Source of the DNA: Microbulbifer mangrovi
GTDB taxonomy: Bacteria; Pseudomonadota; Gammaproteobacteria; Pseudomonadales; Cellvibrionaceae
Reading direction: 5' to 3'
Length of the DNA: 64,000 bases
Assembly (NCBI RefSeq): GCF_002009015.1
Contig: NZ_LZDE01000345.1
Location: 39,654-103,653 of the forward strand
Below are positions 27,322 to 36,471 of the stretch, piece by piece (within the stretch, counting starts at the first letter, position 1; the number at the start of each line of letters is the position of its first letter). The position numbers and the translations under genes are program-made. The notes below the pieces were generated by a model. That model had not been told where the DNA came from and did not search any database. It saw only the letters and a program-made list of their open reading frames with translations.

Positions 27322-27960
27322 TTATTTGGACTCCAGCAGCCAAACCTTTTCCTCTGCGGGACATTTCCCTTTCAGGCCACCCTCTACAGCGACGGTCTGC
27401 AGCAAGTTCAAGGTATAAGCCTTAGCGTAGTGCTGTGCGACTTCGCCGTCGCTTACGCAAAATGGTGGACCGGGCATTTCTTCCTGATCGTATTCGAAGG
27501 TAATCAGCAACTGGGGGGCGCTGCCCGTCACCTGCACCAGGTGCTGGGCATATCGAGAGCGCATTTCCAGGGGTAACGCCACCAGTGCGGCACGATCATA
27601 GACCGCGGCCACAGGTCCCAGGACTTCGTCGGTGAGATGGAATATATCGCCCACAAAGATGTCGATGTCCGGCGCTCGATAGCGCTTCAGGTCTCCAATA
27701 ATGTCAACCTGAGGTTCCATCTCCAACTGTTCGAACAGCTGGATCACGGCCATTTCACTCAGCTCCGCACCGGCGACGGAATAACCGCGCTCTAGTAGCC
27801 ACCCGATATCCAGTGTTTTTCCGCACAGGGGTAGAAACAACCGATCGCCCCGCTCCAAATCCAGCCGAGCGAAATGTTCGACCAGTAGCGGGTGGGCCTC
27901 ACGATTGTGAAAGCCAATTTCGTTCTTTTGCCACTTCTCAAGCCAGAATGATTTTTCCAC
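27322..27960 (-). CDS. tpm: Thiopurine S-methyltransferase family protein
   Basis: An S-adenosylmethionine-dependent methyltransferase of the TPMT family, 212 residues, cytoplasmic. Bacterial members methylate thiopurines and selenium or tellurium compounds. Family landmarks are FWLEKWQKNEIGFHN near the start, LFLPLCGKTLDIGWLLERGY as the SAM-binding motif I, and AVYDRAALVALPLEMR. It is followed upstream on the same strand, 12 bases away, by a membrane-anchored protein (27973-28932), so the two may be co-transcribed. The natural substrate is unknown. Confidence 0.85.
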   Translation of the reverse strand: MEKSFWLEKWQKNEIGFHNREAHPLLVEHFARLDLERGDRLFLPLCGKTLDIGWLLERGYSVAGAELSEMAVIQLFEQLEMEPQVDIIGDLKRYRAPDIDIFVGDIFHLTDEVLGPVAAVYDRAALVALPLEMRSRYAQHLVQVTGSAPQLLITFEYDQEEMPGPPFCVSDGEVAQHYAKAYTLNLLQTVAVEGGLKGKCPAEEKVWLLESK

Positions 27961-27972
27961 AACGCTTACCCG

Positions 27973-28932
27973 TTATCCTGCCAATGATTCACTTACTTCT
28001 TCCGGCTCTGTCGCACCACTACGCTGCGGCATACCAACAACGCCATCGGGCAACCCCACCCGCCATACCCGGGGTGGAATTCGATCGCGCCCAGCCGCAG
28101 CCGGCCTGCTCGGGTCCCCGGTTACCACGAGCGCACCATCTTGCCACGCCACGTCCACAATCGTGCCGGCCCTGAACGAGAAACGAGCCAGGTCAATACC
28201 CAACGGATACGTACTGGTATAGGCACGAAGTATTGAATATCGCGGCCTGCTGCAGTCGCCACCGAAACCATAGCTGACGACGCCGCGGTACACTGCCACC
28301 AGCACGCCATCGAAGCCCTCAGGAGTAAAGGTCTTGGGAGGCCTGGAGAAAGTGAAATAGGGATTCTTCTCTAGCAGGACTACGTCAAAATTTTTCTTCG
28401 AAACCTGCCACAATCTGCTGTTCCTGTTTTTATCGCCGCGGACATCGCCGGCGACCAGAAACCATTCGTCGTTCAAGCCGGCGACGTAACCAAAGCCGGT
28501 AAATGGCGCCTCGCTCAGGTCAGCGATTTCCTGCCCTAAAGTATCGCCGTTGCGCTGATAGATCCTGCTTTCAAACAAAATCCACGGCGCCAGACTATCC
28601 GCACCACTCAGTTCATCCACGTAGCGGCGAGGGTCACCATCAAATCGGGTCTCTTCCGATTGCAGCTGCCCGTCCGGGGTAAGCAGCAAGCTGGTCGCCT
28701 TCGGAACAGCACCCGGGCCAGATTCATGCTCCCACTCTAGCGGCGACAGCTGATGGGAAACTTCTTTTATCTCCACACCCGGCAATAAAACTCGCAGAAC
28801 CCTGTCTCGCAGCAGCCCCAACTCGGTAAACTGCGCCACAAATGCCATACGAATAAACACGTATACAAACAGGCAGAAGACTGCTGCTACAACGATAGCA
28901 AAACCTTGCCCAATCCATTTTAAAACTTCCAT
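27973..28932 (-). CDS. Membrane-anchored hypothetical protein
   Basis: A 319-residue protein with one N-terminal transmembrane helix (WIGQGFAIVVAAVFCLFVYV) and a ~290-residue soluble part rich in beta-strand-like segments (GFDGVLVAVYRGVVSYGF, IVDVAWQDGALVVTGD), perhaps a propeller-like fold. No family is recognised and no catalytic motif is visible. It lies between the siderophore-interacting protein gene and the methyltransferase gene, all on the minus strand. The 62-base gap to the former suggests possible co-transcription. Confidence 0.55.
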   Translation of the reverse strand: MEVLKWIGQGFAIVVAAVFCLFVYVFIRMAFVAQFTELGLLRDRVLRVLLPGVEIKEVSHQLSPLEWEHESGPGAVPKATSLLLTPDGQLQSEETRFDGDPRRYVDELSGADSLAPWILFESRIYQRNGDTLGQEIADLSEAPFTGFGYVAGLNDEWFLVAGDVRGDKNRNSRLWQVSKKNFDVVLLEKNPYFTFSRPPKTFTPEGFDGVLVAVYRGVVSYGFGGDCSRPRYSILRAYTSTYPLGIDLARFSFRAGTIVDVAWQDGALVVTGDPSRPAAAGRDRIPPRVWRVGLPDGVVGMPQRSGATEPEEVSESLAG

Positions 28933-28994
28933 CGACTTCCTTTTCCAGAAACTGACTCAAAAAATTAGCGCGGTAACTTCCTTTTACAAACCGT

Positions 28995-29777
28995 TCAGCT
29001 AACGGCGGTCTCGCCTGCAAACGCTGAGGATATGACTTCATCCTCTCTCTTTACCACCTTGTGCTGGTCCTCACTGAGGCCCGCTTTCCAGTAGCTGGAA
29101 ATGTACCGCAGGTTAGGTGCTACCGGGCGTTCGCTACGAAAATGATTCCGCAGATGCCGCATGGTTGAGAACTCGGAAGCACACCAGATCGCGGGATCGC
29201 CTTCAAGCCATGGCAGATCACGGAGCGTATTCAGCAGCATCTCGCCCGGTGCATTTTGATCGCTATTCACAACCCAGTGAAGCTGAACATTCGGCGGGCA
29301 GTGTAACTCCTGGCGATCAGACTCGGACGGGATCTCGATGACCGCATGGCCCCTGGCGTCCTCGGGCAGCAATCCCAGGTTGACGCTGATTGCAGGCAGT
29401 GACGTCATATCGCCGAGGAACAGAAACCAGTCCCCGTGCGGATTGATCAGCTTGCGGGCGCCGGGGCCACCGATACGAATACGCTCGCCGGGCTCGGCCT
29501 GCAGTGCCCAACTACCCGCGGGGCCAGGATGGCGGTGCACCACAAAATCAATATCAATTTCATTATCGCGCTGATGGCGGATGGTATAGGTACGCATCAG
29601 GGGCCGCTGGTTTTCCCCCTGATCAAACAGCAGCTTCACATAGGCGCTCTCCTGCCCGTCCGGAAAGCCCTCCAGCCCCGCCCCGCCGAGGGTAACCCGC
29701 AACATGTGCAGGGTAACGTAGCGGCTGGCAATGACTTCAAGCTCTCTGGATTTTGCTTTCGATACGGCGTTCGGCAT
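28995..29777 (-). CDS. Siderophore-interacting protein (flavin ferric-chelate reductase)
   Basis: A 260-residue cytoplasmic flavoprotein of the SIP/ViuB type, which releases iron from imported siderophores by reducing Fe(III). The N-terminal FAD domain has RTYTIRHQ as the flavin-contacting motif and FVVHRHPGPAGSWA. The C-terminal domain has WFLFLGDMTSLPAI and the CASEFSTMRHLRNHF nucleotide-binding end. The ATG at 29777 is chosen because GGAGG lies 8 bases upstream, inside the end of the MarR-type gene; the stop of that gene overlaps this leader. The two are clearly one operon, so the regulator probably controls iron release. Confidence 0.88.
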   Translation of the reverse strand: MPNAVSKAKSRELEVIASRYVTLHMLRVTLGGAGLEGFPDGQESAYVKLLFDQGENQRPLMRTYTIRHQRDNEIDIDFVVHRHPGPAGSWALQAEPGERIRIGGPGARKLINPHGDWFLFLGDMTSLPAISVNLGLLPEDARGHAVIEIPSESDRQELHCPPNVQLHWVVNSDQNAPGEMLLNTLRDLPWLEGDPAIWCASEFSTMRHLRNHFRSERPVAPNLRYISSYWKAGLSEDQHKVVKREDEVISSAFAGETAVS

Positions 29778-29778
29778 T

Positions 29779-30237
29779 TCAGTTACCTCCGTCAGATTCA
29801 CGGCTCAGGTTTTCCACCATGCGTGCGCTCAGCTCAGCAAACAGTGTCAGTTCCTGAGCACTCAGACTTCTGGTCATGGCGGCTGCGGTTTCGCGCTCCG
29901 CCTGCAGCAGATGGCTCATCACCGCACTGCCTTTTTCGGTGGGAAAAAGCAGCTGGCTGCGGCCATCGTCCGGGTTCGGACGCTTCTCAATCAAGCCGTC
30001 ACTCAACAGTTCTTTGAGCACCCGGGTGATCTGGGCCTTGTCCCGGTCCATGCGCTGGGCGATGGACTGGGCAGTGGAATGCGGATTTCTGCAGATACCT
30101 TTGAGGGCGCGCATATGGGTGATCGGCAAACCGAGCTCCCGCTGCGCCACTTCGGCGCGCAGTCGGGACTTATACACGTGCACCAGCCGGTGCAGCGTGT
30201 CACTGAGATTGCTATCGCTTTGGCTGCTATTCGGCAT
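29779..30237 (-). CDS. MarR-family transcriptional regulator
   Basis: A 152-residue winged-helix repressor-type protein. The helix-turn-helix lies around HSTAQSIAQRMDRDKAQITR and the wing around LIEKRPNPDDGRSQLLF, with dimerisation helices at both ends. The ATG at 30237 (MPNSSQSD) gives the usual family start; the in-frame ATGs at about 30273 would place the start inside the promoter elements. The gene is first in an operon with the siderophore-interacting protein and has a palindrome over its own -10 box (30259-30275), so autoregulation is likely. The ligand is unknown. Confidence 0.85.
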   Translation of the reverse strand: MPNSSQSDSNLSDTLHRLVHVYKSRLRAEVAQRELGLPITHMRALKGICRNPHSTAQSIAQRMDRDKAQITRVLKELLSDGLIEKRPNPDDGRSQLLFPTEKGSAVMSHLLQAERETAAAMTRSLSAQELTLFAELSARMVENLSRESDGGN

Positions 30238-30258
30238 AAATTGAACATATCCGCACTT

Positions 30259-30275
30259 GGTTGACAGCATCAACC
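30259..30275. promoter_or_regulatory. Candidate MarR operator
   Basis: GGTTGA-CAGCA-TCAACC is a perfect 6-bp inverted repeat with a 5-base centre. It overlaps the -10 element of the divergent MarR/SIP promoter and lies 22 bases before the regulator start. A second half-site (TCAACC) occurs within the -35 region at 30298-30303. Confidence 0.5.
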
Positions 30276-30301
30276 ATATGGGAAGTAGGTGACATAGTCA
30301 A
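30273..30301 (-). promoter_or_regulatory. Sigma-70 promoter of the MarR-SIP operon
   Basis: On the minus strand a -35 box TTGACT (30296-30301) and a -10 box TATGGT (30273-30278) are separated by 17 bases, close to consensus. Transcription would start about 30 bases before the MarR-type start codon. Confidence 0.5.
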
Positions 30302-30358
30302 CCAACTGGACATCCACGGACGCAGGCAGCGGCAGTTACCACAGGTATAATCGCCGCC

Positions 30359-32911
30359 ATGAAAAGACTCCCGATTCATGAGGTGCTGCCGGAACTGACG
30401 GCGGCGCTCGATCACAGCAGTAACGCCGTTCTCCAGGCCCCCCCAGGCGCGGGCAAGACCACCGCGGTTCCCCTGGCGCTGCTTAACAGCCAGTGGCTGG
30501 CCGATAAAAAGATCATCATGCTCGAGCCCCGCCGGCTCGCTGCGCGCTCTTCCGCCGCACGTATGGCGGAACTATTGGGCGAACCAGTTGGCGCCACCGT
30601 GGGTTACCAGATTCGCGGTGAGCGCAGGATCGGTAAACAGACCCGCATTGTGGTGCTCACCGAGGGCATCCTGACCCGACTGCTGCAGTCGGACCCGGAG
30701 CTGAGCGGTACCGCACTCGTGATTTTTGACGAATTCCACGAGCGCAGCCTGCAGGGCGATCTTTCCCTGGCACTCTGCCTGCAATCCCAGGAGTTCTTCC
30801 GCGAGGACCTGAAACTACTGGTCATGTCCGCCACACTGGACGCTGACGCGGTAGCCGGCCTGCTTGGTGATGCGCCGATAATTACCAGCGAGGGCCGCGC
30901 CTACCCGGTAGCCATCGAACACCTTCCCCACCAGCAGGTTCCTGACAAACCCCGGGAAATACCGGGGCTGATGAGCCGTAAAATCTGCGAGCTGATGGAA
31001 CGGGAAGACGGCAGCCTGCTGGCGTTCCTCCCCGGCGTGGGTGAAATCCGCCAGGTGGAGAGCAATCTGCGCGAGGCATTGCACGATCGTCCGGATGTGC
31101 TAATTGCGCCCCTTTACGGCGACCTGAGTAAAAACCAACAGGATGCTGCCATTGCGCCAGCACCGAGCGGACAGCGCAAGATCGTGCTCGCCACCAATGT
31201 GGCAGAAACCAGTCTGACCATCGAAGGAATTCGCATGGTGGTGGACTCGGGCCTGATGCGGGAATCCCGCTTTGACCCCAATACCGGAATGAACCGGCTG
31301 GTGACCACGTCTATCTCACAGGCATCCGCCACACAGCGCACAGGCCGTGCCGGACGCCTTAGTAAGGGGGTGTGCCTGCGCCTGTGGAGCGAATCCCGCC
31401 AGCGGCAGTTACCGGCAAAAAACAGTCCGGAAATACTTCTCAGTGATCTGGCCCCGGTCATGCTGGAACTGGCCCAGTGGGGCGTGAGTGATGTCAGCGA
31501 ACTGCGCTGGCTCGACCTGCCACCGCCGGGCCCCACCGCTCAGGCGCGGGTATTGCTGCAAGAGCTGGGCGCAATGGATGGGGCGCTGCGCATCACCGAG
31601 CACGGCAAAGCCATGTTGGCACTCGGCACCCACCCGCGCCTCGCCCATATGATGCTGCGCAGTGTCGATCTGCAACTCCAGAACCACGCCTGCCTGCTGG
31701 CCGCCCTGCTCTCCGAGCGGGATATCTTTCGCGGCGAGCAGCGCTGGGACCGGGACATCCATAAACGTATGGAGGTGCTGAACGGTTCGGCCAAAAATAG
31801 CAGCGCCGATCGCGGGGCGGTGCAACGTATACGTCAGCAGGCAAAAATCTGGCAAGCGCAGTTACCCGGCAGCCCCCGGTCCGATCACCCAATCGATACA
31901 CCCGACCAACTGGAGGCAACCGGTATTCTGCTCGGCTTCGCCTACCCGGACCGCATCGCCATCAACCGCCGCGATCGCGAGCGACGCTTCCTGCTATCCA
32001 ACGGTCGCGGTGCACACTTCTCTCACGACGACGAACTGGCCCTGCAGGATTTTCTCGTCATCGCCGATCTCGATGGCCAGGGGCGCGATGCGCGCGTTCA
32101 ACTGGGGGCGCGCATCAGCAAACAAGCCCTGTATGAATATTTCGATGACCTGATGACAACCCGGGAATCCGTGCGCTGGGACGACAGTAGTGGCCGCGCC
32201 ATCGCGAGTGTGCAAACCTTTCTCGGCAAGCTAGTGCTGGAAGAAAAGCCGGCAAATGATATTTCCCCGGAACTGATAAGCCGCGCCCTGCTCGATGCCA
32301 TTCGCCAACGGGGACTCCGCACACTGCCCTGGAATAAAGAAACAGAGAACCTGCTGGAAAGGGTCCGCTTCCTGCACGCGCAGCGCGCTGCCTTTACCGA
32401 CCTGCTGGAAAACACGGAACTCCCGGACTGGAGTGAAGAGCAGCTCCTCGATTCCCTCGAACACTGGCTGCTGCCGCATCTGAACGGCTTGAACAAAATG
32501 GATCAACTGAGGCAACTGGACCTGAAGAATATTCTCCTCGCACAGCTCGACTGGCCAACCCAGCAGCGTCTGGAGCAAATTGTACCCACTCATATTCAGG
32601 TACCCAGTGGCTCCCGTATCGCCATCCAGTACGGGGAGACACCACCGGTGCTTGCCGTGCGGTTACAGGAAATGTTTGGCCTTGGGGAAACGCCCGCGAT
32701 CCTGAACGGCCGCTATCCACTGATGATTCACCTGCTGTCTCCGGCACAGAGGCCGGTGCAGGTCACCCGCGATCTTTCCAGCTTCTGGAAAAACACGTAT
32801 CAGGAAGTAAAAAAGGAACTGCGGATCAAATATCAGAAACATTTCTGGCCCGATGAACCGTTAACCGCCCAGGCCACCAGTAAAACCAAAAAGCGCATGG
32901 ATAATCGCTAA
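30359..32911 (+). CDS. hrpB: ATP-dependent RNA helicase HrpB
   Basis: A DEAH/RHA-type helicase of 850 residues, the normal length for HrpB, cytoplasmic and probably acting on RNA. Motifs in order: Walker A QAPPGAGKTTAVP (K33), motif Ia LEPRRLAARS, DEFHERSLQGD as the DEAH-box variant, SATLD, then TNVAETSLTIEGI and QRTGRAGR in the second RecA lobe. The helicase-associated region and the HrpB-specific C-terminal domain (LSPAQRPVQVTRDLSSFW) follow. It is divergent from the MarR-type regulator, with about 120 bases between the start codons. Confidence 0.93.
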   Translation: MKRLPIHEVLPELTAALDHSSNAVLQAPPGAGKTTAVPLALLNSQWLADKKIIMLEPRRLAARSSAARMAELLGEPVGATVGYQIRGERRIGKQTRIVVLTEGILTRLLQSDPELSGTALVIFDEFHERSLQGDLSLALCLQSQEFFREDLKLLVMSATLDADAVAGLLGDAPIITSEGRAYPVAIEHLPHQQVPDKPREIPGLMSRKICELMEREDGSLLAFLPGVGEIRQVESNLREALHDRPDVLIAPLYGDLSKNQQDAAIAPAPSGQRKIVLATNVAETSLTIEGIRMVVDSGLMRESRFDPNTGMNRLVTTSISQASATQRTGRAGRLSKGVCLRLWSESRQRQLPAKNSPEILLSDLAPVMLELAQWGVSDVSELRWLDLPPPGPTAQARVLLQELGAMDGALRITEHGKAMLALGTHPRLAHMMLRSVDLQLQNHACLLAALLSERDIFRGEQRWDRDIHKRMEVLNGSAKNSSADRGAVQRIRQQAKIWQAQLPGSPRSDHPIDTPDQLEATGILLGFAYPDRIAINRRDRERRFLLSNGRGAHFSHDDELALQDFLVIADLDGQGRDARVQLGARISKQALYEYFDDLMTTRESVRWDDSSGRAIASVQTFLGKLVLEEKPANDISPELISRALLDAIRQRGLRTLPWNKETENLLERVRFLHAQRAAFTDLLENTELPDWSEEQLLDSLEHWLLPHLNGLNKMDQLRQLDLKNILLAQLDWPTQQRLEQIVPTHIQVPSGSRIAIQYGETPPVLAVRLQEMFGLGETPAILNGRYPLMIHLLSPAQRPVQVTRDLSSFWKNTYQEVKKELRIKYQKHFWPDEPLTAQATSKTKKRMDNR

Positions 32912-33217
32912 CCCGCAATAACTGGTACGAAGGAGCCAGGTCGTTCGCGCGGCGATCAACCTGTCACCATCGTGCCACGTCCCGTTTCCCCAACAGTCAA
33001 CACGCATTTTTACGCCCGTGGATTCGCTCCAAGACAGCGATGTCATCCAACAGGAAAAGCAGGCGCCAATTTTCCATTTTTTCCCGTGCCACTTTGAAAT
33101 CCGCGCCGTTCTGGGACGCCACCCCGCCATTTTCCCCCGATATTTCCGGGTCCCGCATTCGTTTAGCAATGAAGAATACGGGTTCACCCACCTCACAATA
33201 AAAATGAGAAGGCGAAA
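32912..33217. other. Intergenic leader of the laminarinase gene
   Basis: About 300 bases between hrpB and the family 16 hydrolase gene. No gene, hairpin with T-run or palindrome of note was seen. It must contain the promoter of the hydrolase, but I cannot name a clear -35/-10 pair. Confidence 0.35.
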
Positions 33218-34738
33218 ATGAACATACCGAATTACTCAGACCGTCGCGCAAGACTTCGTTCAGCGTTGGCGGGACTTTGTGCAACCTTTTTGGTTGCCGG
33301 AGTCAATGCGGCCACATTCCAGGCGGAAGACTACAGCGCCTTTTACGACACCACGCCGGGCAATACCGGTGGCGCGTATCGCGCCGATGACGTCGATATC
33401 GAAGTCACTACGGATACCGGTGGCGGCCACAATGTCGGCTGGGTCGCCGCCGGTGAATGGCTCGCGTACAACAACCTGAATATTCCAACCAGCGGTGAAT
33501 ACACCATCCGCTTTCGCGTCGCCAGTGCCACCGGTGGCACCCTGTCCAATGATCTGAATGGCGGTGCCATCGTACTCGGCAACCTCAATGTGCCGAACAC
33601 CGGCGGCTGGCAAAACTGGCAAACCATTTCCCATCGCGTACACATCGATGCCGGCACCTACAACCTCGGTGTTTACGCGGTGACTGGCGACTGGAATCTC
33701 AACTGGGTCGAGGTGGTCGCGGACAACCCGACCAGCGGGGTCGCCACCATTTATCAGCACTGTAATTTTGACGGTTGGTCAACGGGGCTCGGCGTGGGCA
33801 GCTACAACCTGGCAAGCCTCCAGGCCTTGGGCTTCGTGAACGACGATGCGTCGTCCATCCGGGTTTCATCCGGTTACCAAGCGACGCTTTACGAGAACGA
33901 CAACTTCTCCGGTGCTTCCGTTACGGTTACCGCTGATGATGGTTGCCTGAATAACGAAGGATTCAATGACAACATTACCTCTATCGTGGTGAGCCCCGCG
34001 GCCAACAATGGACTGGTCTGGGGAGACGAATTCAACTCCATCAATAGCGCCAACTGGACCTTCGAGACCGGCGGTGGAGGCTGGGGCAACAGTGAGCTGC
34101 AGTACTACACCGCCGGCCAAAACGCTTCTATCCAGTACGATGCGCAAGCGGGCAGCAATGTCCTCGTGATCGAGGCGCGTCAGGAAGGCGGACACAACTG
34201 CTGGTATGGAGCCTGCCAGTACACATCAACCCGCATGATCACCGCCGGGAAAAAAGAGTTTCAGTACGGACGTATAGAGGCTCGGATCAAGCTGCCACAG
34301 ACCCAGGGAATCTGGCCCGCATTCTGGATGCTCGGAGGGAACATTCTGACCGGGACCCCGTGGCCCAATTCCGGTGAAATCGACATTATGGAACACGTAG
34401 GATATGAACCGACCCTGACCCACGGCGCGCTGCACGGGCCGGGCTATTCAGGCAACACTCCCATCATGGGTACTTATAACGTCGGCCAGAATGTGGATGC
34501 GGGCTATCACGTCTATGCCGTCGAATGGAACAACAACGGTATCAGCTGGTACGTGGACGGGAACAACTTCTACAGCGTTTCCCGCGCACAGGTCGAGCAA
34601 TATGGCCCCTGGGCGTACGACCACCCCTTCTTCATTTTGCTGAACGTCGCTGTGGGTGGAAGCTGGCCGGGCAGCCCGGATGGCAGCAGTGTATTTCCGC
34701 AACGCATGTATGTGGACTACGTGCGGGTCTATCAGTAA
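33218..34738 (+). CDS. Secreted family 16 beta-glucanase (laminarinase-like), CBM6 + crystallin module
   Basis: Hydrolyses beta-1,3-glucans such as algal laminarin. The 506 residues consist of a signal peptide (to about GVNA, residue 30), a CBM6 carbohydrate-binding module (about 32-168; FQAEDYSAFY, GWVAAGEWLAYN, YNLGVYAVTGDWNLNW), a beta/gamma-crystallin-like Greek key domain (about 175-260) with calcium-binding signatures NDDASS and NDNITS, and the GH16 domain (about 265-506). The catalytic motif is GEIDIMEHVG, with nucleophile E387, D389 and acid/base E392. GAAGG lies shortly upstream of the ATG. A bidirectional terminator follows. Confidence 0.92.
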   Translation: MNIPNYSDRRARLRSALAGLCATFLVAGVNAATFQAEDYSAFYDTTPGNTGGAYRADDVDIEVTTDTGGGHNVGWVAAGEWLAYNNLNIPTSGEYTIRFRVASATGGTLSNDLNGGAIVLGNLNVPNTGGWQNWQTISHRVHIDAGTYNLGVYAVTGDWNLNWVEVVADNPTSGVATIYQHCNFDGWSTGLGVGSYNLASLQALGFVNDDASSIRVSSGYQATLYENDNFSGASVTVTADDGCLNNEGFNDNITSIVVSPAANNGLVWGDEFNSINSANWTFETGGGGWGNSELQYYTAGQNASIQYDAQAGSNVLVIEARQEGGHNCWYGACQYTSTRMITAGKKEFQYGRIEARIKLPQTQGIWPAFWMLGGNILTGTPWPNSGEIDIMEHVGYEPTLTHGALHGPGYSGNTPIMGTYNVGQNVDAGYHVYAVEWNNNGISWYVDGNNFYSVSRAQVEQYGPWAYDHPFFILLNVAVGGSWPGSPDGSSVFPQRMYVDYVRVYQ

Positions 34739-34770
34739 CTGGATAACGGCGGACCTGACAAATTCAGAGC

Positions 34771-34804
34771 AAAAAAAACCGCGGCCATGCCGCGGTTTTT
34801 TTAT
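34771..34804. terminator. Bidirectional rho-independent terminator
   Basis: A-run, stem CCGCGGC/GCCGCGG with loop CAT, then a T-run. It sits between the convergent laminarinase and nfuA genes and should serve both. Confidence 0.9.
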
Positions 34805-34828
34805 TCATTAAGCCCGAACGGACGGAAC

Positions 34829-35431
34829 TCAATAATAAGCCTGGGACTTGTCCGTATGGTCGGTGATGTCTTTCACCCCGGCCAGTTCCGGAATTTTTTC
34901 CAGCAGGGTTTTCTCGACGCCCTCTTTCAGGGTCATATCCACCATACCGCAACCCTGGCAACCACCGCCGAATTTCAGCACGGCGTACATGTCGTCGGTA
35001 ACACTCTCCAGGGTCACCTGACCACCGTGGGATGCCAGGCCGGGGTTAACGTCGCTGTAGAGAACGTAGTTGATACGATCCTCAATTGGACTGTCGTCGG
35101 TAACCTTGGGCATACGGGAGTTGGGGGCACGGATGGTCAGCTGGCCACCCATCTTGTCCGATGCGTAGTCCACCCGCGCTTCATCCAGATAGGGCACGCT
35201 GCGGCCTTCAAAGTAGGCTTTGAAGCCATTCAGCTGCATTTCCAGATCACCCTCTTTCTCTTCACCGGGGCGACTGTAGGCGATGCAGGTCTCCGCGTTC
35301 GGGGTGCCGGGATTGGACACGAACATACGGATGGCAATGCCTTCGCAGTCCTGCTTGGCCAGCAGGTCTCGCAGGTACTCCTGAGCGGAATCGGTGATGG
35401 TGACGTTCAATTCTGACGGTTGTTCTGACAT
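34829..35431 (-). CDS. nfuA: Fe-S biogenesis protein NfuA
   Basis: A cytoplasmic carrier that delivers 4Fe-4S clusters to target enzymes. The 200 residues combine an N-terminal degenerate A-type (IscA-like) domain ([17 protein letters not shown]) with a C-terminal NifU-like domain bearing the cluster-binding CxxC in [18 protein letters not shown]. The start at 35431 (MSEQPSEL) has GAGAAGG about 4 bases upstream; a frame extension to 35443 has no support. A terminator follows at 34771-34804. Confidence 0.94.
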   Translation of the reverse strand: MSEQPSELNVTITDSAQEYLRDLLAKQDCEGIAIRMFVSNPGTPNAETCIAYSRPGEEKEGDLEMQLNGFKAYFEGRSVPYLDEARVDYASDKMGGQLTIRAPNSRMPKVTDDSPIEDRINYVLYSDVNPGLASHGGQVTLESVTDDMYAVLKFGGGCQGCGMVDMTLKEGVEKTLLEKIPELAGVKDITDHTDKSQAYY

Positions 35432-35530
35432 AAACCTTCTCAATTAACCGGTTTGGCGCAACCGGGCTTCAAATAACCGAGCGCACGGGTCGGGTATTTT
35501 ACGCCCAACCGCGCTCAAGTTAAACCGGCG

Positions 35531-36208
35531 TCACGCCAGTGCCCCCAGCAGCGCCCTGGCGGTGGCCTCAGACGAGGCCGGATTCTGGCCGGTAATCAGC
35601 AATCCATCGGCGCAGACATGGCTCTGCCAGTCATCCCCTTTCGAGTAGTCCGCGCCGCGCTCTTTCAGCATATCCTCGACCAGGAACGGCACGATATCCG
35701 TAAGGCCCACGCCGTCCTCTTCGCTATTGGTGAACCCCGTAACGCGGCGGCCTTTAACCAGGGGCTCACCGCTTTCATCCACCGTATGGCGGAAAACCGC
35801 CGGCGCATGACACACCGCGCCCACCGGCTTTTCGGCCCGATAAAAGCCCTGAATGATGGCAATTGAACGCTGGTCTTCGGCCAGATCCCACAGCGGGCCG
35901 TGGCCACCCGGGTAAAACACCGCATCAAACCAGTCGGTGTCTACATCATCCAGGGTCTTGGTATTGGCCAGCGCCTCTTGTGCCAGGGGGTCACTCCGGA
36001 AACGTCGGGTAGCGGCCGTCTGCGCGTCATCCGCATCACTCTTGGGATCCAGCGGCGGCTGACCGCCCTTGGGAGACGCCAAAGTCACTTCTGCCCCCGC
36101 ATCCACGAAGACGTAGTAAGGGGCGGCGAACTCCTCAAGCCAGAAGCCGGTCTTCTCACCGGTACCCCCCAGTTCATCATGTGATGTCAGTATCATCAGT
36201 ATTTTCAT
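35531..36208 (-). CDS. DJ-1/PfpI-family type 1 glutamine amidotransferase-like protein
   Basis: A 225-residue cytoplasmic protein of the Hsp31/glyoxalase III-like branch of the DJ-1/PfpI superfamily. The probable catalytic residues are C133 and H134 in VGAVCHAP and a Glu in FWLEEFAAPY near residue 25. GGHGPLWDL and FTNSEEDGVGL are typical of the branch. Proteins of this type detoxify methylglyoxal or act as chaperones or deglycases. The start at 36208 is chosen because GGGAGG lies about 5 bases upstream; the longer frame to 36370 encodes no homologous sequence. Confidence 0.85.
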   Translation of the reverse strand: MKILMILTSHDELGGTGEKTGFWLEEFAAPYYVFVDAGAEVTLASPKGGQPPLDPKSDADDAQTAATRRFRSDPLAQEALANTKTLDDVDTDWFDAVFYPGGHGPLWDLAEDQRSIAIIQGFYRAEKPVGAVCHAPAVFRHTVDESGEPLVKGRRVTGFTNSEEDGVGLTDIVPFLVEDMLKERGADYSKGDDWQSHVCADGLLITGQNPASSEATARALLGALA

Positions 36209-36428
36209 TGGACCTCCCGCCCACTCGTTTTCGGGTTTCAATAACTCTAGGCTCACAGGTGGTGATCCGTAAGCGTAAATTCCACCCCCCTCCCCCCTGT
36301 GTGTGTAGATCATTTGGTTACATGTATATGCGCAGACGATCTTCCCGGCGCGCCCGACTAGTATGCCCATGCCCTGCTGTAACGCCGCTTTGTGCTAAGA
36401 TTGCCGCCCTTTTTTGAACACCCGATAC

Positions 36429-36461
36429 TATTCAGTCGGAATTCAGTCGGAATTCAGTCGG
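36429..36461. repeat. Three tandem copies of an 11-base repeat upstream of metH
   Basis: The unit (A/T)ATTCAGTCGG occurs three times in direct register with a period of 11, ending 11 bases before the metH start codon. It may reflect slippage, or direct sites for a regulator, since one helical turn spacing places copies on the same face of the DNA. Confidence 0.6.
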
Positions 36462-36471
36462 TAACAAGGAA

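Noticed and set aside
36209..36471. Possible riboswitch upstream of metH
   Set aside because: I looked for the cobalamin B12-box and SAM riboswitch cores and saw neither; only the 11-base repeats stand out.
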